Notes: generated by a model not told the origin, from the letters alone. Counted from the stretch's first letter, positions 8,586 through 17,480 are shown. The stretch: DNA of 64,000 bases from Caryophanon tenue (GCF_001700315.1 NZ_MASJ01000003.1:124001-188000), one strand, 5' to 3'. Numbers and translations are program-made.

Positions 8586-9956
8586 ATGATGGACGAGAAA
8601 GTTGAACGAGATGAAGCACAACGAATGATTGACACGCTCACACAATATTTGCAAACGGGCAATATTGATGCATTCCGAGATGAATTTTTTGAGCTTCATC
8701 CATATGATCAGGCACAATTTTATGAAAAGGTGACCCCTGATATACGACAGATTATCTATCAGTATTTATCTCCTGAAGAACTAGCGGAAATATTCCAAGC
8801 ATTAGAGCTAGACGACGATGAGTACGTCGAGTTTTTAAATGAAATGGATATTAATTACGCAGCTACGATGTTGTCGGAAATGAATTCGGATGACGCAGTA
8901 GATGTATTAAATGAGCTAGATGATGATGAACGAGATAGTTATTTAAATTTAATGGACGACGAAACCGTTGAAGAAATTAGTGAGCTGATGCAGTATGAAA
9001 ATTATACAGCAGGTGCCATTATGACAACGGAGTACGTAGCGATTAATGAAAATTCTACAACACGCTCAGCCATGCATATTTTACGCAATGAAGCGCCAAC
9101 AGCTGAGACGATTTATTATTTATTTGTTATCAATATGAAAAAGCAATTAGTCGGTGTCCTGTCATTACGTGACTTGATCGTGGCAGATGATGATGTGTTA
9201 ATTCGTGACGTCATGAACGAACGTGTTGTGAGTGTACATGTAAAAGATGACCAAGAGGAAGTTGCGCAAATTATGCGTGATTATAATTTTTTAGCATTAC
9301 CAGTAATTGACGATCAACAAGAATTGTTGGGAATTATTACAGTCGATGATATTATCGATGTTATTGACGAAGAAGCGGAAGATGATTACTCAAAGCTTGC
9401 CGGTATTTCTGATTTTGACCATGCTGACCAAGGACCGTTTACAGCTGCTAAGAAGCGTTTGCCATGGTTGGTGATGTTGTTATTCTTAGGAATGATTACA
9501 GCATCTTTAATGGCACAATTTGAAGATACACTTGATGCAGTAGCGATTTTAGCGATTTTTATTCCGCTTATTTCAGGGACAAGTGGGAACAGTGGTACGC
9601 AAGCATTAGCGGTCGCTGTACGTGGTTTAGCGACAAAAGAAGCCGGTGATGAGGAAAGTAAATTAAAGCTACTGCTGCGAGAGTTAAGCACCGGTATGGT
9701 GATGGGTGTTTTATGTGCAGTTGTTGTTACAGGCATCGTATATTTTTGGAAAGGCGAGCTTGTTATTGGCATGCTTGTTGGCGCAGCAATGTGCTGTTCA
9801 ATTATTGTCGCAACACTGGCTGGTGCACTTATTCCGTTGTTAATGCACCGTATTGGTGTAGACCCAGCAGTAGCATCGGGTCCATTTATTACGACCCTAA
9901 ATGACATTACAAGTATTTTAATTTATTTAGGGTTAGCGACAGTGTTTATTTTATAA
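8586..9956 (+). CDS. mgtE: magnesium transporter MgtE
   Basis: Gated Mg2+ channel of the inner membrane. Domain order is an acidic N-domain of helical repeats (residues 1-130, e.g. LNEMDINYAATMLSEMNSDDAV), two CBS domains (about 135-255: MTTEYVAINENSTTRSAM and MNERVVSVHVKDDQEEV), a plug-like linker, then five membrane helices (about 285-456). The pore motif IPLISGTSGNSGTQALAVAVRGLA is intact. AAGGAGGCG at 8571-8579 sets the start at ATG 8586; ATG 8589 is next. It is monocistronic, with hairpins on both sides. No M-box riboswitch could be recognised in the short leader. Confidence 0.95.
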   Translation: MMDEKVERDEAQRMIDTLTQYLQTGNIDAFRDEFFELHPYDQAQFYEKVTPDIRQIIYQYLSPEELAEIFQALELDDDEYVEFLNEMDINYAATMLSEMNSDDAVDVLNELDDDERDSYLNLMDDETVEEISELMQYENYTAGAIMTTEYVAINENSTTRSAMHILRNEAPTAETIYYLFVINMKKQLVGVLSLRDLIVADDDVLIRDVMNERVVSVHVKDDQEEVAQIMRDYNFLALPVIDDQQELLGIITVDDIIDVIDEEAEDDYSKLAGISDFDHADQGPFTAAKKRLPWLVMLLFLGMITASLMAQFEDTLDAVAILAIFIPLISGTSGNSGTQALAVAVRGLATKEAGDEESKLKLLLRELSTGMVMGVLCAVVVTGIVYFWKGELVIGMLVGAAMCCSIIVATLAGALIPLLMHRIGVDPAVASGPFITTLNDITSILIYLGLATVFIL

Positions 9957-9965
9957 AATGTCAAC

Positions 9966-10020
9966 TAAAAAAGACGCAAAAGCAGCAAAAAAAATTTTTT
10001 GCTGCTTTCGTTTTTGCGTT
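9966..10020 (+). terminator. terminator of mgtE
   Basis: Very long stem: AAAAAAGACGCAAAAGCAGC with GCTGCTTTCGTTTTTGCGTT and an A/T-rich inner loop, ten bases after the mgtE stop. Confidence 0.85.
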
Positions 10021-10081
10021 AGTTTGCGTCATATCAATACTTGAAGATGTTCGGTCAGACTTTTTACTGATTTTTGCCCTC

Positions 10082-10111
10082 TTTACAGGATGAGAACGGC
10101 TGTGCTACACT
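10082..10111 (+). promoter_or_regulatory. probable sigma-A promoter of the nrd operon
   Basis: TTTACA (10082-10087) and TACACT (10106-10111) with an 18-base spacer, just upstream of the two NrdR-type boxes. Moderate match only. Confidence 0.45.
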
Positions 10112-10125
10112 AAAATCTGTTAACT

Positions 10126-10141
10126 AAACAACATATTGTGT
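10126..10141. promoter_or_regulatory. NrdR box 1
   Basis: AAACAACATATTGTGT matches the NrdR consensus ACACWATATATWGTGT at 14 of 16 positions. NrdR is the zinc-finger/ATP-cone repressor of ribonucleotide reductase genes; a box before nrdHIEF is expected. Confidence 0.75.
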
Positions 10142-10156
10142 TGATGTTCAAGGTCT

Positions 10157-10172
10157 AACCACTATATGTTGA
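10157..10172. promoter_or_regulatory. NrdR box 2 (weaker)
   Basis: AACCACTATATGTTGA has the TATA core and about 10 of 16 consensus positions. It starts exactly 31 bases after box 1, which is the three-helical-turn spacing seen for NrdR box pairs. Confidence 0.6.
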
Positions 10173-10209
10173 TTTTTAGGTTTATTTTTAAAAGAACGGG
10201 TATAACTAA

Positions 10210-10234
10210 TAAAAAGCAAAAACATGCTTTTTTT
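10210..10234 (+). terminator. short terminator-like hairpin in the nrd leader
   Basis: AAAAAGCA and TGCTTTTT flank a 6-base loop and are followed by T's. It lies between the NrdR boxes and nrdH in an untranslated leader of about 270 bases, so it could act as an attenuator or end a short leader RNA. The rest of the leader (10235-10441) shows no recognisable riboswitch. Confidence 0.45.
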
Positions 10235-10441
10235 ATACATAGCGTTAACGATTATGTCGTTATCGACATATCTATGCACGAACTGAATGAGTAAATAAAA
10301 AGGATAGTTCATTTCTTGAAGGTAGAAATATATAGCGAAGTATATTCAAACAACGTTATATCTTACTATTTCTATAGGAGTGATATTTTTTATTTAACGG
10401 ACCGTTTGTTGCATGCTGATTTATCAAAGGAGGCTATTATT

Positions 10442-10666
10442 ATGAAATTATATACAAAAACAATCTGCCCAAAATGTTTATGGGTGAAAGCTGAAATTGA
10501 GAGAGCAGGCTTACAAGCAGAAATTATTAATATTGATAAAGATGCAGACGCATTAGCATTACTACAGCAAAAAGGCTATATGAGTGTTCCGGTTTTAGAA
10601 GTAGACGGCTCGTGGTATCACGACCAAAAGGAAATGGTACAAGCTGTGCAACTGATGCATGCATGA
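10442..10666 (+). CDS. nrdH: NrdH-type glutaredoxin-like redoxin
   Basis: Small thiol redoxin that reduces the class Ib ribonucleotide reductase. 74 aa with the redox motif TICPKCLWVK (CxxC) near residue 7-16 and the SVPVLEVDGSW cis-Pro and glutaredoxin C-terminal region. The open frame extends upstream, but AAAGGAGG ten bases before ATG 10442 fixes the start. CPKC differs from the CVQC common in enterobacterial NrdH. The stop overlaps the nrdI start (ATGA). First gene of nrdH-nrdI-nrdE-nrdF-dut. Confidence 0.88.
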   Translation: MKLYTKTICPKCLWVKAEIERAGLQAEIINIDKDADALALLQQKGYMSVPVLEVDGSWYHDQKEMVQAVQLMHA

Positions 10667-11034
10667 TTGTGTACGCATCAAGAACTGGAAATATTCGAGC
10701 AATTATAGAGAAACTAAATGTGCCAGCCGTTCAATTGACGGCTGGTCTCGCAATGACTGAACCTTTTTTAATGTTTACGTATACAGATGGCATTGGGCAA
10801 GTACCGAGCAGCGTCGAGACGTTTATGCAAGACAATGGGCACTATTGCCAAGGCGTCATTGTGAGTGGAAATCGTAATTTTGGACATGATGTATTTGGTC
10901 GTGCAGGAGATATTCTTGCGAAACAATATAATGTGCCACTCGTACGTAAATTGGATTTACGAGGCTATCAAGCAGATTACGAGGCTGTAGAGCAGTTTTA
11001 CTTTGAAAGGGTGGTAGCATGCAAGCGTATGTAA
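10663..11034 (+). CDS. nrdI: NrdI flavodoxin
   Basis: Flavoprotein that supplies oxidant for assembling the dimanganese-tyrosyl radical cofactor of NrdF. The N-terminus MIVYASRTGNIRAI carries the flavodoxin-like FMN loop, followed by MFTYTDGIGQVPSSV and VSGNRNFGHDVFGRAGDIL, all NrdI hallmarks. ATG 10663 overlaps the nrdH stop; its end overlaps nrdE by 16 bases. 123 aa is normal. Confidence 0.94.
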   Translation: MIVYASRTGNIRAIIEKLNVPAVQLTAGLAMTEPFLMFTYTDGIGQVPSSVETFMQDNGHYCQGVIVSGNRNFGHDVFGRAGDILAKQYNVPLVRKLDLRGYQADYEAVEQFYFERVVACKRM

Positions 11035-13112
11035 AGTTAAATAATGAAGTACTACACACATATAAAACTTCAGGTCACTTAGAGCGTGAGAAAGATTTAG
11101 AAGCGGTAACATTATATATGCAAGAGGAAATTGAACCGAAACTTCGTAAATTCAATACACCACTTGAACGATTACACTGGTTAATCGAGGAACAGTATTA
11201 TGAAGAGGCGTTTTTAGCGCAGTATGATGATGCTTTTTTAACAGCGATTTTTGAAAGCACTTACGCAAAAGGTTTTACGTTCCCATCGTTTATGAGTGCA
11301 AGTAAGTTTTTTGATAGTTATGCGATGAAGAGTCGTGATGGTAAAGAAATCTTAGAACGTTATGAAGATAGAATTATTATTATCGCACTTTATTTAGCAC
11401 AGGGAGATACAGCACTTGTTGAGGAAGCTGTAGATGCGATGTTGACAGCGTATCAGCCAGCGACACCTACAGCATTAAATAGTGGAAAAGCAGCCCGTGG
11501 CGAGCTTGTTAGTTGCTTTAAATTGACAATGGATGACAGCATGAACTCGATTGCTGAAAACATCGGCTATTGTTTAGAGCTATCACGCTTAGGTGGTGGT
11601 GTTGGCGTGAACTTAACGGATTTACGTCCACTGGGTGACCCGATTAAAGGTATTTTAAACCGTGCGAGTGGCGTAATGCCCGTTGCAAAGCTATTAGAGA
11701 ACAGCTTTAGTTATTCAAATCAACTAGGACAGCGTAATGGTTCAGGTGTTGTATATTTAAATGTATTCCACCCAGATATTGAAAACTTTATTTCATCGAA
11801 AAAGCCAAATGCAGACGATAAAATTCGTTTAGCGACGTTATCAACAGGTATCATTTTGCCAGATATTTTCTTTGAGCTAATGCGCAACGATGAAGATATT
11901 GTTTTGATGAGCCCTTATGATATTGAGCGTGCTTACGGCAAACGTATGTCAGAGATTTCACTGACAGATATGTATGAGGAGCTATTAGCAAACCCAGCGA
12001 TTCGTCAAATTAAGCGTTTGAATGCCCGTAAATTATATACAGAAGTGAAAAAAGCACAATTTGAATCCGGCTATCCATTTGAGATTTTTGATGACAATGT
12101 AAACAACGCACATCCACTGAAAAATGTTGGCCGTGTGAAGATGAGTAATTTATGTACGGAAATCTTACAAGCCCAGCATACAAGTGTAATTACAGACCAA
12201 AATGAAGAAAATGATTATGGCTTAGATGTATCATGTAACTTAGGTTCATTAAATATTCATGAAGCGGTGAAAGTGAAAAGTTTTGAAACATTAGTGGCAA
12301 CGTCTATTCGCTTATTAACGAGCGTCTCGACAATGACGAATATTGTGAACGTACCATCTGTTGCGAAAGCAAATAAGCTGATGCATTCAGTAGGCTTAGG
12401 TGCGATGAATTTACATGGTCATTTAGTTGCAAGCGGCATTCAGTATGGCTCAAAAGATTCTGTTGCCTTTACGGATGCGTTTTTCGAAGCGTTAAACTAT
12501 TACTCGTTAAAAGCGTCAATGGAACTTGCAAAGCAACGTAATGAAACATTTTATGGCTTTGAAGGTAGTGACTATGCAACGGGTGCGTACTTTGAGCAGT
12601 ATACAATGAAAGAGGAAGTTGAATATTCGGCAGATGTATTACGTGCATTAGGCAACACGCCAATTATTACAGCTACGATGTGGGCACAGTTAAAAGAAGA
12701 CGTAGCGCAGTATGGTTTATTTAACTCGTATCGTTTAGCGATTGCTCCAACAGGTAGTATTAGTTATATTCGTAACTCAACAGCGTCTATTGCACCTGTG
12801 ACAGAGCGCGTGGAAGTACGTGATTACGCGGATAGTCGTACGATTTATCCGATGCCATTTTTAACAAATGACAATGCACATTTATACAAAGAAGCATATG
12901 AAATGGACTTATACGATATGGTTGATTTATATGCTGCTGCACAAAAACATGTTGACCAAGGTTTATCAATGACGTTATACGTTACAGACCAATGGACGAC
13001 AGAGCAATTGGCAAAAGTATATATTTATGCATGGACGAAGGGCATTAAAACAGTTTATTATGTGCGCCAACGTCTACAAAGTGTAGAGGAGTGTGTCGCA
13101 TGTCAAATTTAG
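11019..13112 (+). CDS. nrdE: class Ib ribonucleoside-diphosphate reductase, alpha subunit
   Basis: Reduces NDPs to dNDPs. The 697-aa protein follows Bacillus NrdE throughout and lacks the N-terminal ATP-cone activity domain of class Ia enzymes. Catalytic landmarks are the cysteine in GELVSCFKL, the NLCTEIL and CNLGSLNIHEA loops, and the C-terminal redox tail ending ECVACQI that contacts NrdH. GAAAGGGTGG precedes ATG 11019, inside the end of nrdI. The 3' end overlaps nrdF by 13 bases. Confidence 0.96.
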   Translation: MQAYVKLNNEVLHTYKTSGHLEREKDLEAVTLYMQEEIEPKLRKFNTPLERLHWLIEEQYYEEAFLAQYDDAFLTAIFESTYAKGFTFPSFMSASKFFDSYAMKSRDGKEILERYEDRIIIIALYLAQGDTALVEEAVDAMLTAYQPATPTALNSGKAARGELVSCFKLTMDDSMNSIAENIGYCLELSRLGGGVGVNLTDLRPLGDPIKGILNRASGVMPVAKLLENSFSYSNQLGQRNGSGVVYLNVFHPDIENFISSKKPNADDKIRLATLSTGIILPDIFFELMRNDEDIVLMSPYDIERAYGKRMSEISLTDMYEELLANPAIRQIKRLNARKLYTEVKKAQFESGYPFEIFDDNVNNAHPLKNVGRVKMSNLCTEILQAQHTSVITDQNEENDYGLDVSCNLGSLNIHEAVKVKSFETLVATSIRLLTSVSTMTNIVNVPSVAKANKLMHSVGLGAMNLHGHLVASGIQYGSKDSVAFTDAFFEALNYYSLKASMELAKQRNETFYGFEGSDYATGAYFEQYTMKEEVEYSADVLRALGNTPIITATMWAQLKEDVAQYGLFNSYRLAIAPTGSISYIRNSTASIAPVTERVEVRDYADSRTIYPMPFLTNDNAHLYKEAYEMDLYDMVDLYAAAQKHVDQGLSMTLYVTDQWTTEQLAKVYIYAWTKGIKTVYYVRQRLQSVEECVACQI

Positions 13113-14068
13113 TATTTAAAGCGGTCAACTGGAATCGCCCAACATCGGAGCTTGCGCAAGTATTTTGGGATCAACAATGGAAACAAATTTGGTTCCCAGA
13201 GGAAATCGCAGTGAGTAAAGATGTGAAACAGTGGCAAGAGTTTGAACATAAAGAAACGTACAAGCGTGTATTTGGTGGTTTAACGTTACTGGATACGATT
13301 CAAACAAATATTGGCATGAACGAAATTGCGCGCTTTACACCAGACTTACAGGAAAAAGCAGTATTAACGGTGTTTGGTTCATTTGAAGCGATTCATGCAA
13401 AATCATATTCATATATTTTTACGACACTTTGTACGAATACAGAAATTGACGAAATTTTTGAGTGGGTACAACAAAACCCACAGCTACAATATAAAGCGAA
13501 CAAAATCGCTGAAGTATACGGTGCGATTAAAGAAGGCGACCAAGCGTCATTATGGAAGGCAATGTTTGCCTCAGTTATGCTTGAAAGTTTCTTATTCTAT
13601 AGTGGATTCTTCTATCCCCTTTACTTAGGCGGGCAAGGAAAGCTACGCAACTCGGCAGAAGTGATTTCACTCATATTACGCGACGAAAGTATTCATGGCG
13701 TAGCAGTAGGTTTCTTTGCACAAAATATTTTCAAAAAGCTAGATGCAGCGACGCAAGAAGAGCTAACATTATGGGGCTATGAGTTTTTATTAGACTTATA
13801 CCAAAATGAATGTGAATATACGGCTGAGCTGTATACAGAAACAGGTTTAGTCGGAGAGGTTGAGGCCTATATTCGTTACAATGCGAATAAAGCGTTAATG
13901 AACTTAGGCTTTGACACGATGTTCCCAGAAGAAGACGTGAACCCAATCGTTATGAATGGTATTCGTAACGAAGGCTCAACATATGACTTCTTCTCACAAA
14001 AAGGCTCAACATACGCGGTTGCGAAAGTAGCACCGATTACAGATGATACATTTAAATTTACACGATAG
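13100..14068 (+). CDS. nrdF: class Ib ribonucleoside-diphosphate reductase, beta subunit
   Basis: Houses the dimetal-tyrosyl radical cofactor. Ligand-bearing helices appear as HKETYKRVFGGLTLLDTIQ, FEAIHAKSYSYIF and LRDESIHGVAVGFF. AGAGGAG at 13085-13091 supports ATG 13100 (322 aa) rather than the GTG at 13091. It is coupled to nrdE by a 13-base overlap; dut follows 12 bases later. Confidence 0.96.
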   Translation: MSNLVFKAVNWNRPTSELAQVFWDQQWKQIWFPEEIAVSKDVKQWQEFEHKETYKRVFGGLTLLDTIQTNIGMNEIARFTPDLQEKAVLTVFGSFEAIHAKSYSYIFTTLCTNTEIDEIFEWVQQNPQLQYKANKIAEVYGAIKEGDQASLWKAMFASVMLESFLFYSGFFYPLYLGGQGKLRNSAEVISLILRDESIHGVAVGFFAQNIFKKLDAATQEELTLWGYEFLLDLYQNECEYTAELYTETGLVGEVEAYIRYNANKALMNLGFDTMFPEEDVNPIVMNGIRNEGSTYDFFSQKGSTYAVAKVAPITDDTFKFTR

Positions 14069-14080
14069 GATGTTTGAACA

Positions 14081-14512
14081 ATGCAATTACGCGTAAAACG
14101 TGTCCATGAGGATGCAAAAATGCCGCTTCAAGCTCGTGCTGGCGATGCGGGCATGGATTTATTTTCAATTGAAGAAACGGTTATTCAACCAGGTGAGTGG
14201 CAATTAATTAAAACAGGTTTGCAAATTGAGTTGCCACAAGGAACAGAAGGCCAAGTGCGTCCAAGAAGCGGGTTAGCATTAAAACATGGCATTACCGTAT
14301 TAAATAGTCCAGGCACAATTGATGAAGGCTACCGCGGAGATGTAGGGGTTGTGCTAATCAATCATGGCCGCGTACCATTTACAGTTGAAAAGCATATGCG
14401 TATTGCACAGCTTGTCGTACAACTTGTACCACAAGTAGAATTGCTAGAAGTGGAAGAATTAACGACAACTGAGCGTGGCGCACAAGGCTTCGGCTCAAGC
14501 GGCGTAAAATAA
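14081..14512 (+). CDS. dut: dUTP diphosphatase
   Basis: Hydrolyses dUTP to dUMP and pyrophosphate, keeping uracil out of DNA and feeding dTMP synthesis. All five trimeric dUTPase motifs are present: [41 protein letters not shown] and [11 protein letters not shown]. 143 aa. Placement at the end of the nrd operon joins dNTP making and dUTP removal in one transcript. A convergent hairpin follows. Confidence 0.97.
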   Translation: MQLRVKRVHEDAKMPLQARAGDAGMDLFSIEETVIQPGEWQLIKTGLQIELPQGTEGQVRPRSGLALKHGITVLNSPGTIDEGYRGDVGVVLINHGRVPFTVEKHMRIAQLVVQLVPQVELLEVEELTTTERGAQGFGSSGVK

Positions 14513-14515
14513 CAG

Positions 14516-14559
14516 AAAGAACCGTCTAAAAGCATAAGCTTTTTAGACGGTTCTTTTTT
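14516..14559. terminator. terminator of the nrd-dut operon
   Basis: Long stem AAAGAACCGTCTAAAA / TTTTAGACGGTTCTTT followed by TTT, four bases after dut. Confidence 0.9.
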
Positions 14560-14904
14560 AGCAATTATTGATTCAAAAACGGCTACTAAGCGGCCTTTCA
14601 TTTCATGGTTTTTCAGTTTTTCTAAGCCTTTATCAATGCCTTCGAATGGAGTTTTGATTAATTGAGCGTTCATTTTACCAGTAGCGAAGCAGTCATATAC
14701 ACCTTGTAAATCTTCAACTAAGCCACCTGTACTCCCTAAAAACTGCACTTCTTTTAAAACCATCGAATACGTATTAACATTCGCTCCTAATTTACCCACA
14801 CGAACGATCACAACAGTGCCTTCACATTTAACGGCTTCAATTGCATCGGCTGTTGTTTGACCGATTGTAAATAAAGCATGGAAAGTACGTATAATCGTTC
14901 GCAC
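14560..14904 (-). pseudogene. C-terminal remnant of a zinc-type alcohol dehydrogenase (MDR family)
   Basis: About 110 codons on the minus strand read as the end of a medium-chain dehydrogenase: DAIEAVKCEGTVVIVRVGK (cofactor domain strand), MVLKEVQFLGSTGGLVEDL, FATGKMNAQLIKTPFE and LKNHEMKGRLVAVFE. The catalytic zinc domain and the GxGxxG dinucleotide site are missing. The frame has lost its own stop and runs on into antisense of dut to 14362. The fragment is therefore a decayed gene; the intact relative cannot be identified from this window. Confidence 0.72.
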
Positions 14905-14920
14905 GCAAAAAAAGTTCGGG

Positions 14921-14970
14921 ACAAAAAAGTAGTAGCAGAAATGTCATGATTTCCGCTACTACTTTTTGTT
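14921..14970. terminator. hairpin downstream of yjcF
   Basis: Stem of AAAAAGTAGTAGC-GAAAT pairing with ATTTC-GCTACTACTTTTT, loop GTCATG. T-runs on both strands. It lies 46 bases beyond the yjcF stop and next to the dehydrogenase relic. The flanking 'gggacaaaaa' recalls the ends of the dispersed repeats described elsewhere, but the hairpin sequence differs. Confidence 0.6.
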
Positions 14971-15015
14971 GATGTCTATTTTAATATATTTCTGTTAAAC
15001 AAAAACGCACTGTGA

Positions 15016-15450
15016 TTAATAATGCAATGTTTTTTCCATCACGCGATGAGGAATACCTGCATCCATAAATTCTGGTGTTGTAGAAATATATTGGAGTTTC
15101 TCGTAGAAAGGTACAGCGTATGACTGCGCTGTTAGCTTTAAACGTTTTAGTTCAGCTTGTCTTGCAAATTTTTCAATTTCTTTCATGATGAGTACGCCCA
15201 AACCTAGTCCACGGTAAGACTTAATCACACATACACGTTCCACAATTCCGATGTCACTGGGCAATTCTTGGACACGCGCAGTTGCTACAATTTTGTCATC
15301 GTCATATATGATAAAATGCGTCGAAGATTCATCAAACTCATCACGCTCTAAATGGGGCGGGACTCCTTGCTCTTGAATGAAAACTTCTCGCCGAATAGCA
15401 AACGCCGCTTCTCGTTCCGCCTGTGTTTCGACTTGCTTTGCTCTAAACAA
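15016..15450 (-). CDS. GNAT-family N-acetyltransferase (YjcF-like)
   Basis: Acetyl-CoA-dependent transferase of unknown substrate. The core shows IRREVFIQEQGVP, the acetyl-CoA loop VIKSYRGLGLGVLIMKEIEKFA and the C-terminal AVPFYEKLQY strand. 144 aa. The start is probably TTG 15450, only one base after the yjcG stop with a weak Shine-Dalgarno, so translation is likely coupled. It is the last gene of yjcH-yjcG-yjcF, in the reverse of the Bacillus order on this strand. Confidence 0.86.
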   Translation of the reverse strand: MFRAKQVETQAEREAAFAIRREVFIQEQGVPPHLERDEFDESSTHFIIYDDDKIVATARVQELPSDIGIVERVCVIKSYRGLGLGVLIMKEIEKFARQAELKRLKLTAQSYAVPFYEKLQYISTTPEFMDAGIPHRVMEKTLHY

Positions 15451-15451
15451 T

Positions 15452-15967
15452 TTAGCGATTACCTATTAGACGGAATGTTTCGTGTGCTGTCCAAGAGCCA
15501 TCTTCTAACTGATACATTAAGTGGATGCGGTCAATTGTTTCTTCAGCATCTACACCTGTCATACGCAGTTGACCTAAAATATCATCGTGCTCACTGTCAG
15601 TCATTTTTTGCGCAATCGTAATGTGTGGGACAAATGTGTGTTTTTCTTCACCGGCTGGAATGGCTTCGTTAATAGCTGTATGAATATCAACTAATTGCTC
15701 AGTTGGTTCGATACGGAAATAAATCGCATTGGTAACAGGGAAAAACGAGCTAATACGTGATGCATGAATATGTAATGGCCCAAATTCGCTTGCGATTTTT
15801 GATAGTGCTTCAGAAATTTTATTCACGTCAGATTCATCTACCTCAAATGGGTCTTTTAATGTCATGTGAGGAGTTACAAGCGCATAGTGAGGGTCATATC
15901 GTTTACGATATGTATTCGCTAAATCTTGTAATTTTTTTGATGGAAATGCAACAATACCATATTTCAA
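15452..15967 (-). CDS. 2H phosphoesterase superfamily protein (YjcG)
   Basis: Related to the 2'-5' RNA ligase/2H phosphoesterase fold. Two H-x-T/S motifs are visible: TPHMTLKDPF and FVPHITIAQK, spaced as in the family. 171 aa, the size of Bacillus YjcG, whose substrate is not known to me. Middle gene of the yjcHGF set; it lies 87 bases from yjcH, so a separate promoter is possible. Confidence 0.9.
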   Translation of the reverse strand: MKYGIVAFPSKKLQDLANTYRKRYDPHYALVTPHMTLKDPFEVDESDVNKISEALSKIASEFGPLHIHASRISSFFPVTNAIYFRIEPTEQLVDIHTAINEAIPAGEEKHTFVPHITIAQKMTDSEHDDILGQLRMTGVDAEETIDRIHLMYQLEDGSWTAHETFRLIGNR

Positions 15968-16054
15968 TCTAATCGACCTCCCGAAATTGTAACACTCTAA
16001 TTTTACATTTTTAGTATAACAGAAAATGTGCTTAAAGTATTTTGAAAAGTCGAT

Positions 16055-16774
16055 TTAACTGAAATTTTCTACAAGAGCGCGTCGTAGGTCTGGTTGCCAA
16101 TATTTCCATGTATGGTTGCCATCGAACTCTTCGTAAAATACATCATAGCCATTTTCTTTCATAAGTGCGTGAAGTTGTCGGTTCGGTGTAATAAAGTCTT
16201 TAATGGTTTTATCGGTTGTCACAACTTGGTCTTCGCGCTTACCAGCGATATGATAAATAGATAGGGCATCTACTTGTGTAAAGTTGCGCGTCGCCTCCAT
16301 TGTGTAATCATCCACATAAGGTGATTGCATAATGACTTTGCCGAATAAGTTTGGATATTTTAAAGCGGTTAATAACGAGATTGTCGCTGCCATAGAGTCG
16401 CCGATTAAACCGCGTCCTTGTCCCATTTGAAGCGTTGGAAACTCTTCATCTAAATAAGGTACAAGCTCGTGTGCTAAAAAGCGTGTGTAGGCTTCGAATA
16501 AATCACCTGTTGCAATATATTTACGTTGACGGTCTTTCGCATTTTTGTACGGCACACCGACAATAATTAAATTTTCGATTTCATAGTCATTGTGTAACTC
16601 ATCGGCTAGACGTGGAATACGACCTAGCTGGAAATAATCACGCCCATCTGACGCAATAAGGACAGAATGTTTTACAAGTGGCGTAAAATTTGGTGGAATA
16701 TAAATAAGCAGCTTAAGTTCTTCCTGCAGAGCATCACTATAAAAATCGATTTCTTTTACCGATCCTTTTTCCAT
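16055..16774 (-). CDS. alpha/beta-hydrolase, esterase D/IroE-like (YjcH)
   Basis: Putative esterase of 239 aa. SVLIASDGRDYFQLGRIP begins the core; the nucleophile elbow is GLIGDSMAATISLL (GxSxA type), with catalytic Asp likely in the YHIAGKREDQV region and His in FDGNHTWKYW near the C-terminus. ATG 16774 is preceded by AGGAGGA; a longer frame upstream lacks such a site. Same family as Bacillus YjcH and distantly enterochelin esterase, but the physiological substrate is unknown. Confidence 0.88.
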   Translation of the reverse strand: MEKGSVKEIDFYSDALQEELKLLIYIPPNFTPLVKHSVLIASDGRDYFQLGRIPRLADELHNDYEIENLIIVGVPYKNAKDRQRKYIATGDLFEAYTRFLAHELVPYLDEEFPTLQMGQGRGLIGDSMAATISLLTALKYPNLFGKVIMQSPYVDDYTMEATRNFTQVDALSIYHIAGKREDQVVTTDKTIKDFITPNRQLHALMKENGYDVFYEEFDGNHTWKYWQPDLRRALVENFS

Positions 16775-16880
16775 AAAAAGTCCTCCTAAAAGTTGTCTAG
16801 TCGATTTTATCATAAAACGCTTACATTCGTTATAGTAATGCTTGAAACATCATTATTTACTTGAAGAGAAGAGGAATCCT

Positions 16881-17435
16881 ATGTATCAGAAACCAACGAG
16901 AGTTCATTCAGAAGTCGTGTATAAGGCGACACGCGATGCATTAGAGCGTCGCGAAGTAACAATTGAAGATATTGGTGAAATCGTTTATAAAATGCAATCA
17001 CCGTATCATGAAGGTTTAACGATGGCGCATTGCTATGAATCGGTCGAGCGTGTGTTACACAAGCGAGAAATTCAGCATGCTGTTTTAGTAGGGGTAGAGT
17101 TAGATGAGCTTGCAGAAAAGAAAATGTTATCAGCACCCCTCCAACAAATTATTGAGTCAGATGAAGGATTATTCGGTGTTGATGAAACGATTGCACTCGG
17201 CTCGGTATTTACGTATGGTAGTATTGCAGTAACAACATTCGGGCATTTAGATAAACAAAAAATTGGGGTCATTGAACGATTAGATACAAAAATTGGAGAC
17301 GGGCGTGTCAATACATTTTTAGATGATTTAGTCGGCAGTATTGCGGCATGTGCAGCTTCGCGTTTAGCACACCGTAACCGCGACCTTGAAGAAGAGGGCG
17401 AAACATTTAACGCGATTGAGCCAGAGGAAGTATAA
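16881..17435 (+). CDS. phosphatidylglycerophosphatase A family protein (YutG)
   Basis: Soluble PgpA-type phosphatase homologue. Typical pieces are VTIEDIGEIVYKMQSPY, HCYESVERVLHKREIQHAVLVG and GLFGVDETIALGSVFTYGSIAVTTFGHLDK. AGAGGAAT precedes ATG 16881; an upstream in-frame ATG (16842) lacks a site. About 184 aa. Bacillus YutG has this form but its activity is not established here. It is divergent from yjcH and followed by a terminator. Confidence 0.8.
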   Translation: MYQKPTRVHSEVVYKATRDALERREVTIEDIGEIVYKMQSPYHEGLTMAHCYESVERVLHKREIQHAVLVGVELDELAEKKMLSAPLQQIIESDEGLFGVDETIALGSVFTYGSIAVTTFGHLDKQKIGVIERLDTKIGDGRVNTFLDDLVGSIAACAASRLAHRNRDLEEEGETFNAIEPEEV

Positions 17436-17442
17436 GAGGAGA

Positions 17443-17480
17443 GGGTTGTTCTAGTCGGTGTCATAGAACAACCTTTTTTT
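17443..17480 (+). terminator. terminator of the yutG-like gene
   Basis: GGTTGTTCTA pairs with TAGAACAACC and is followed by TTTTTTT. Confidence 0.9.
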
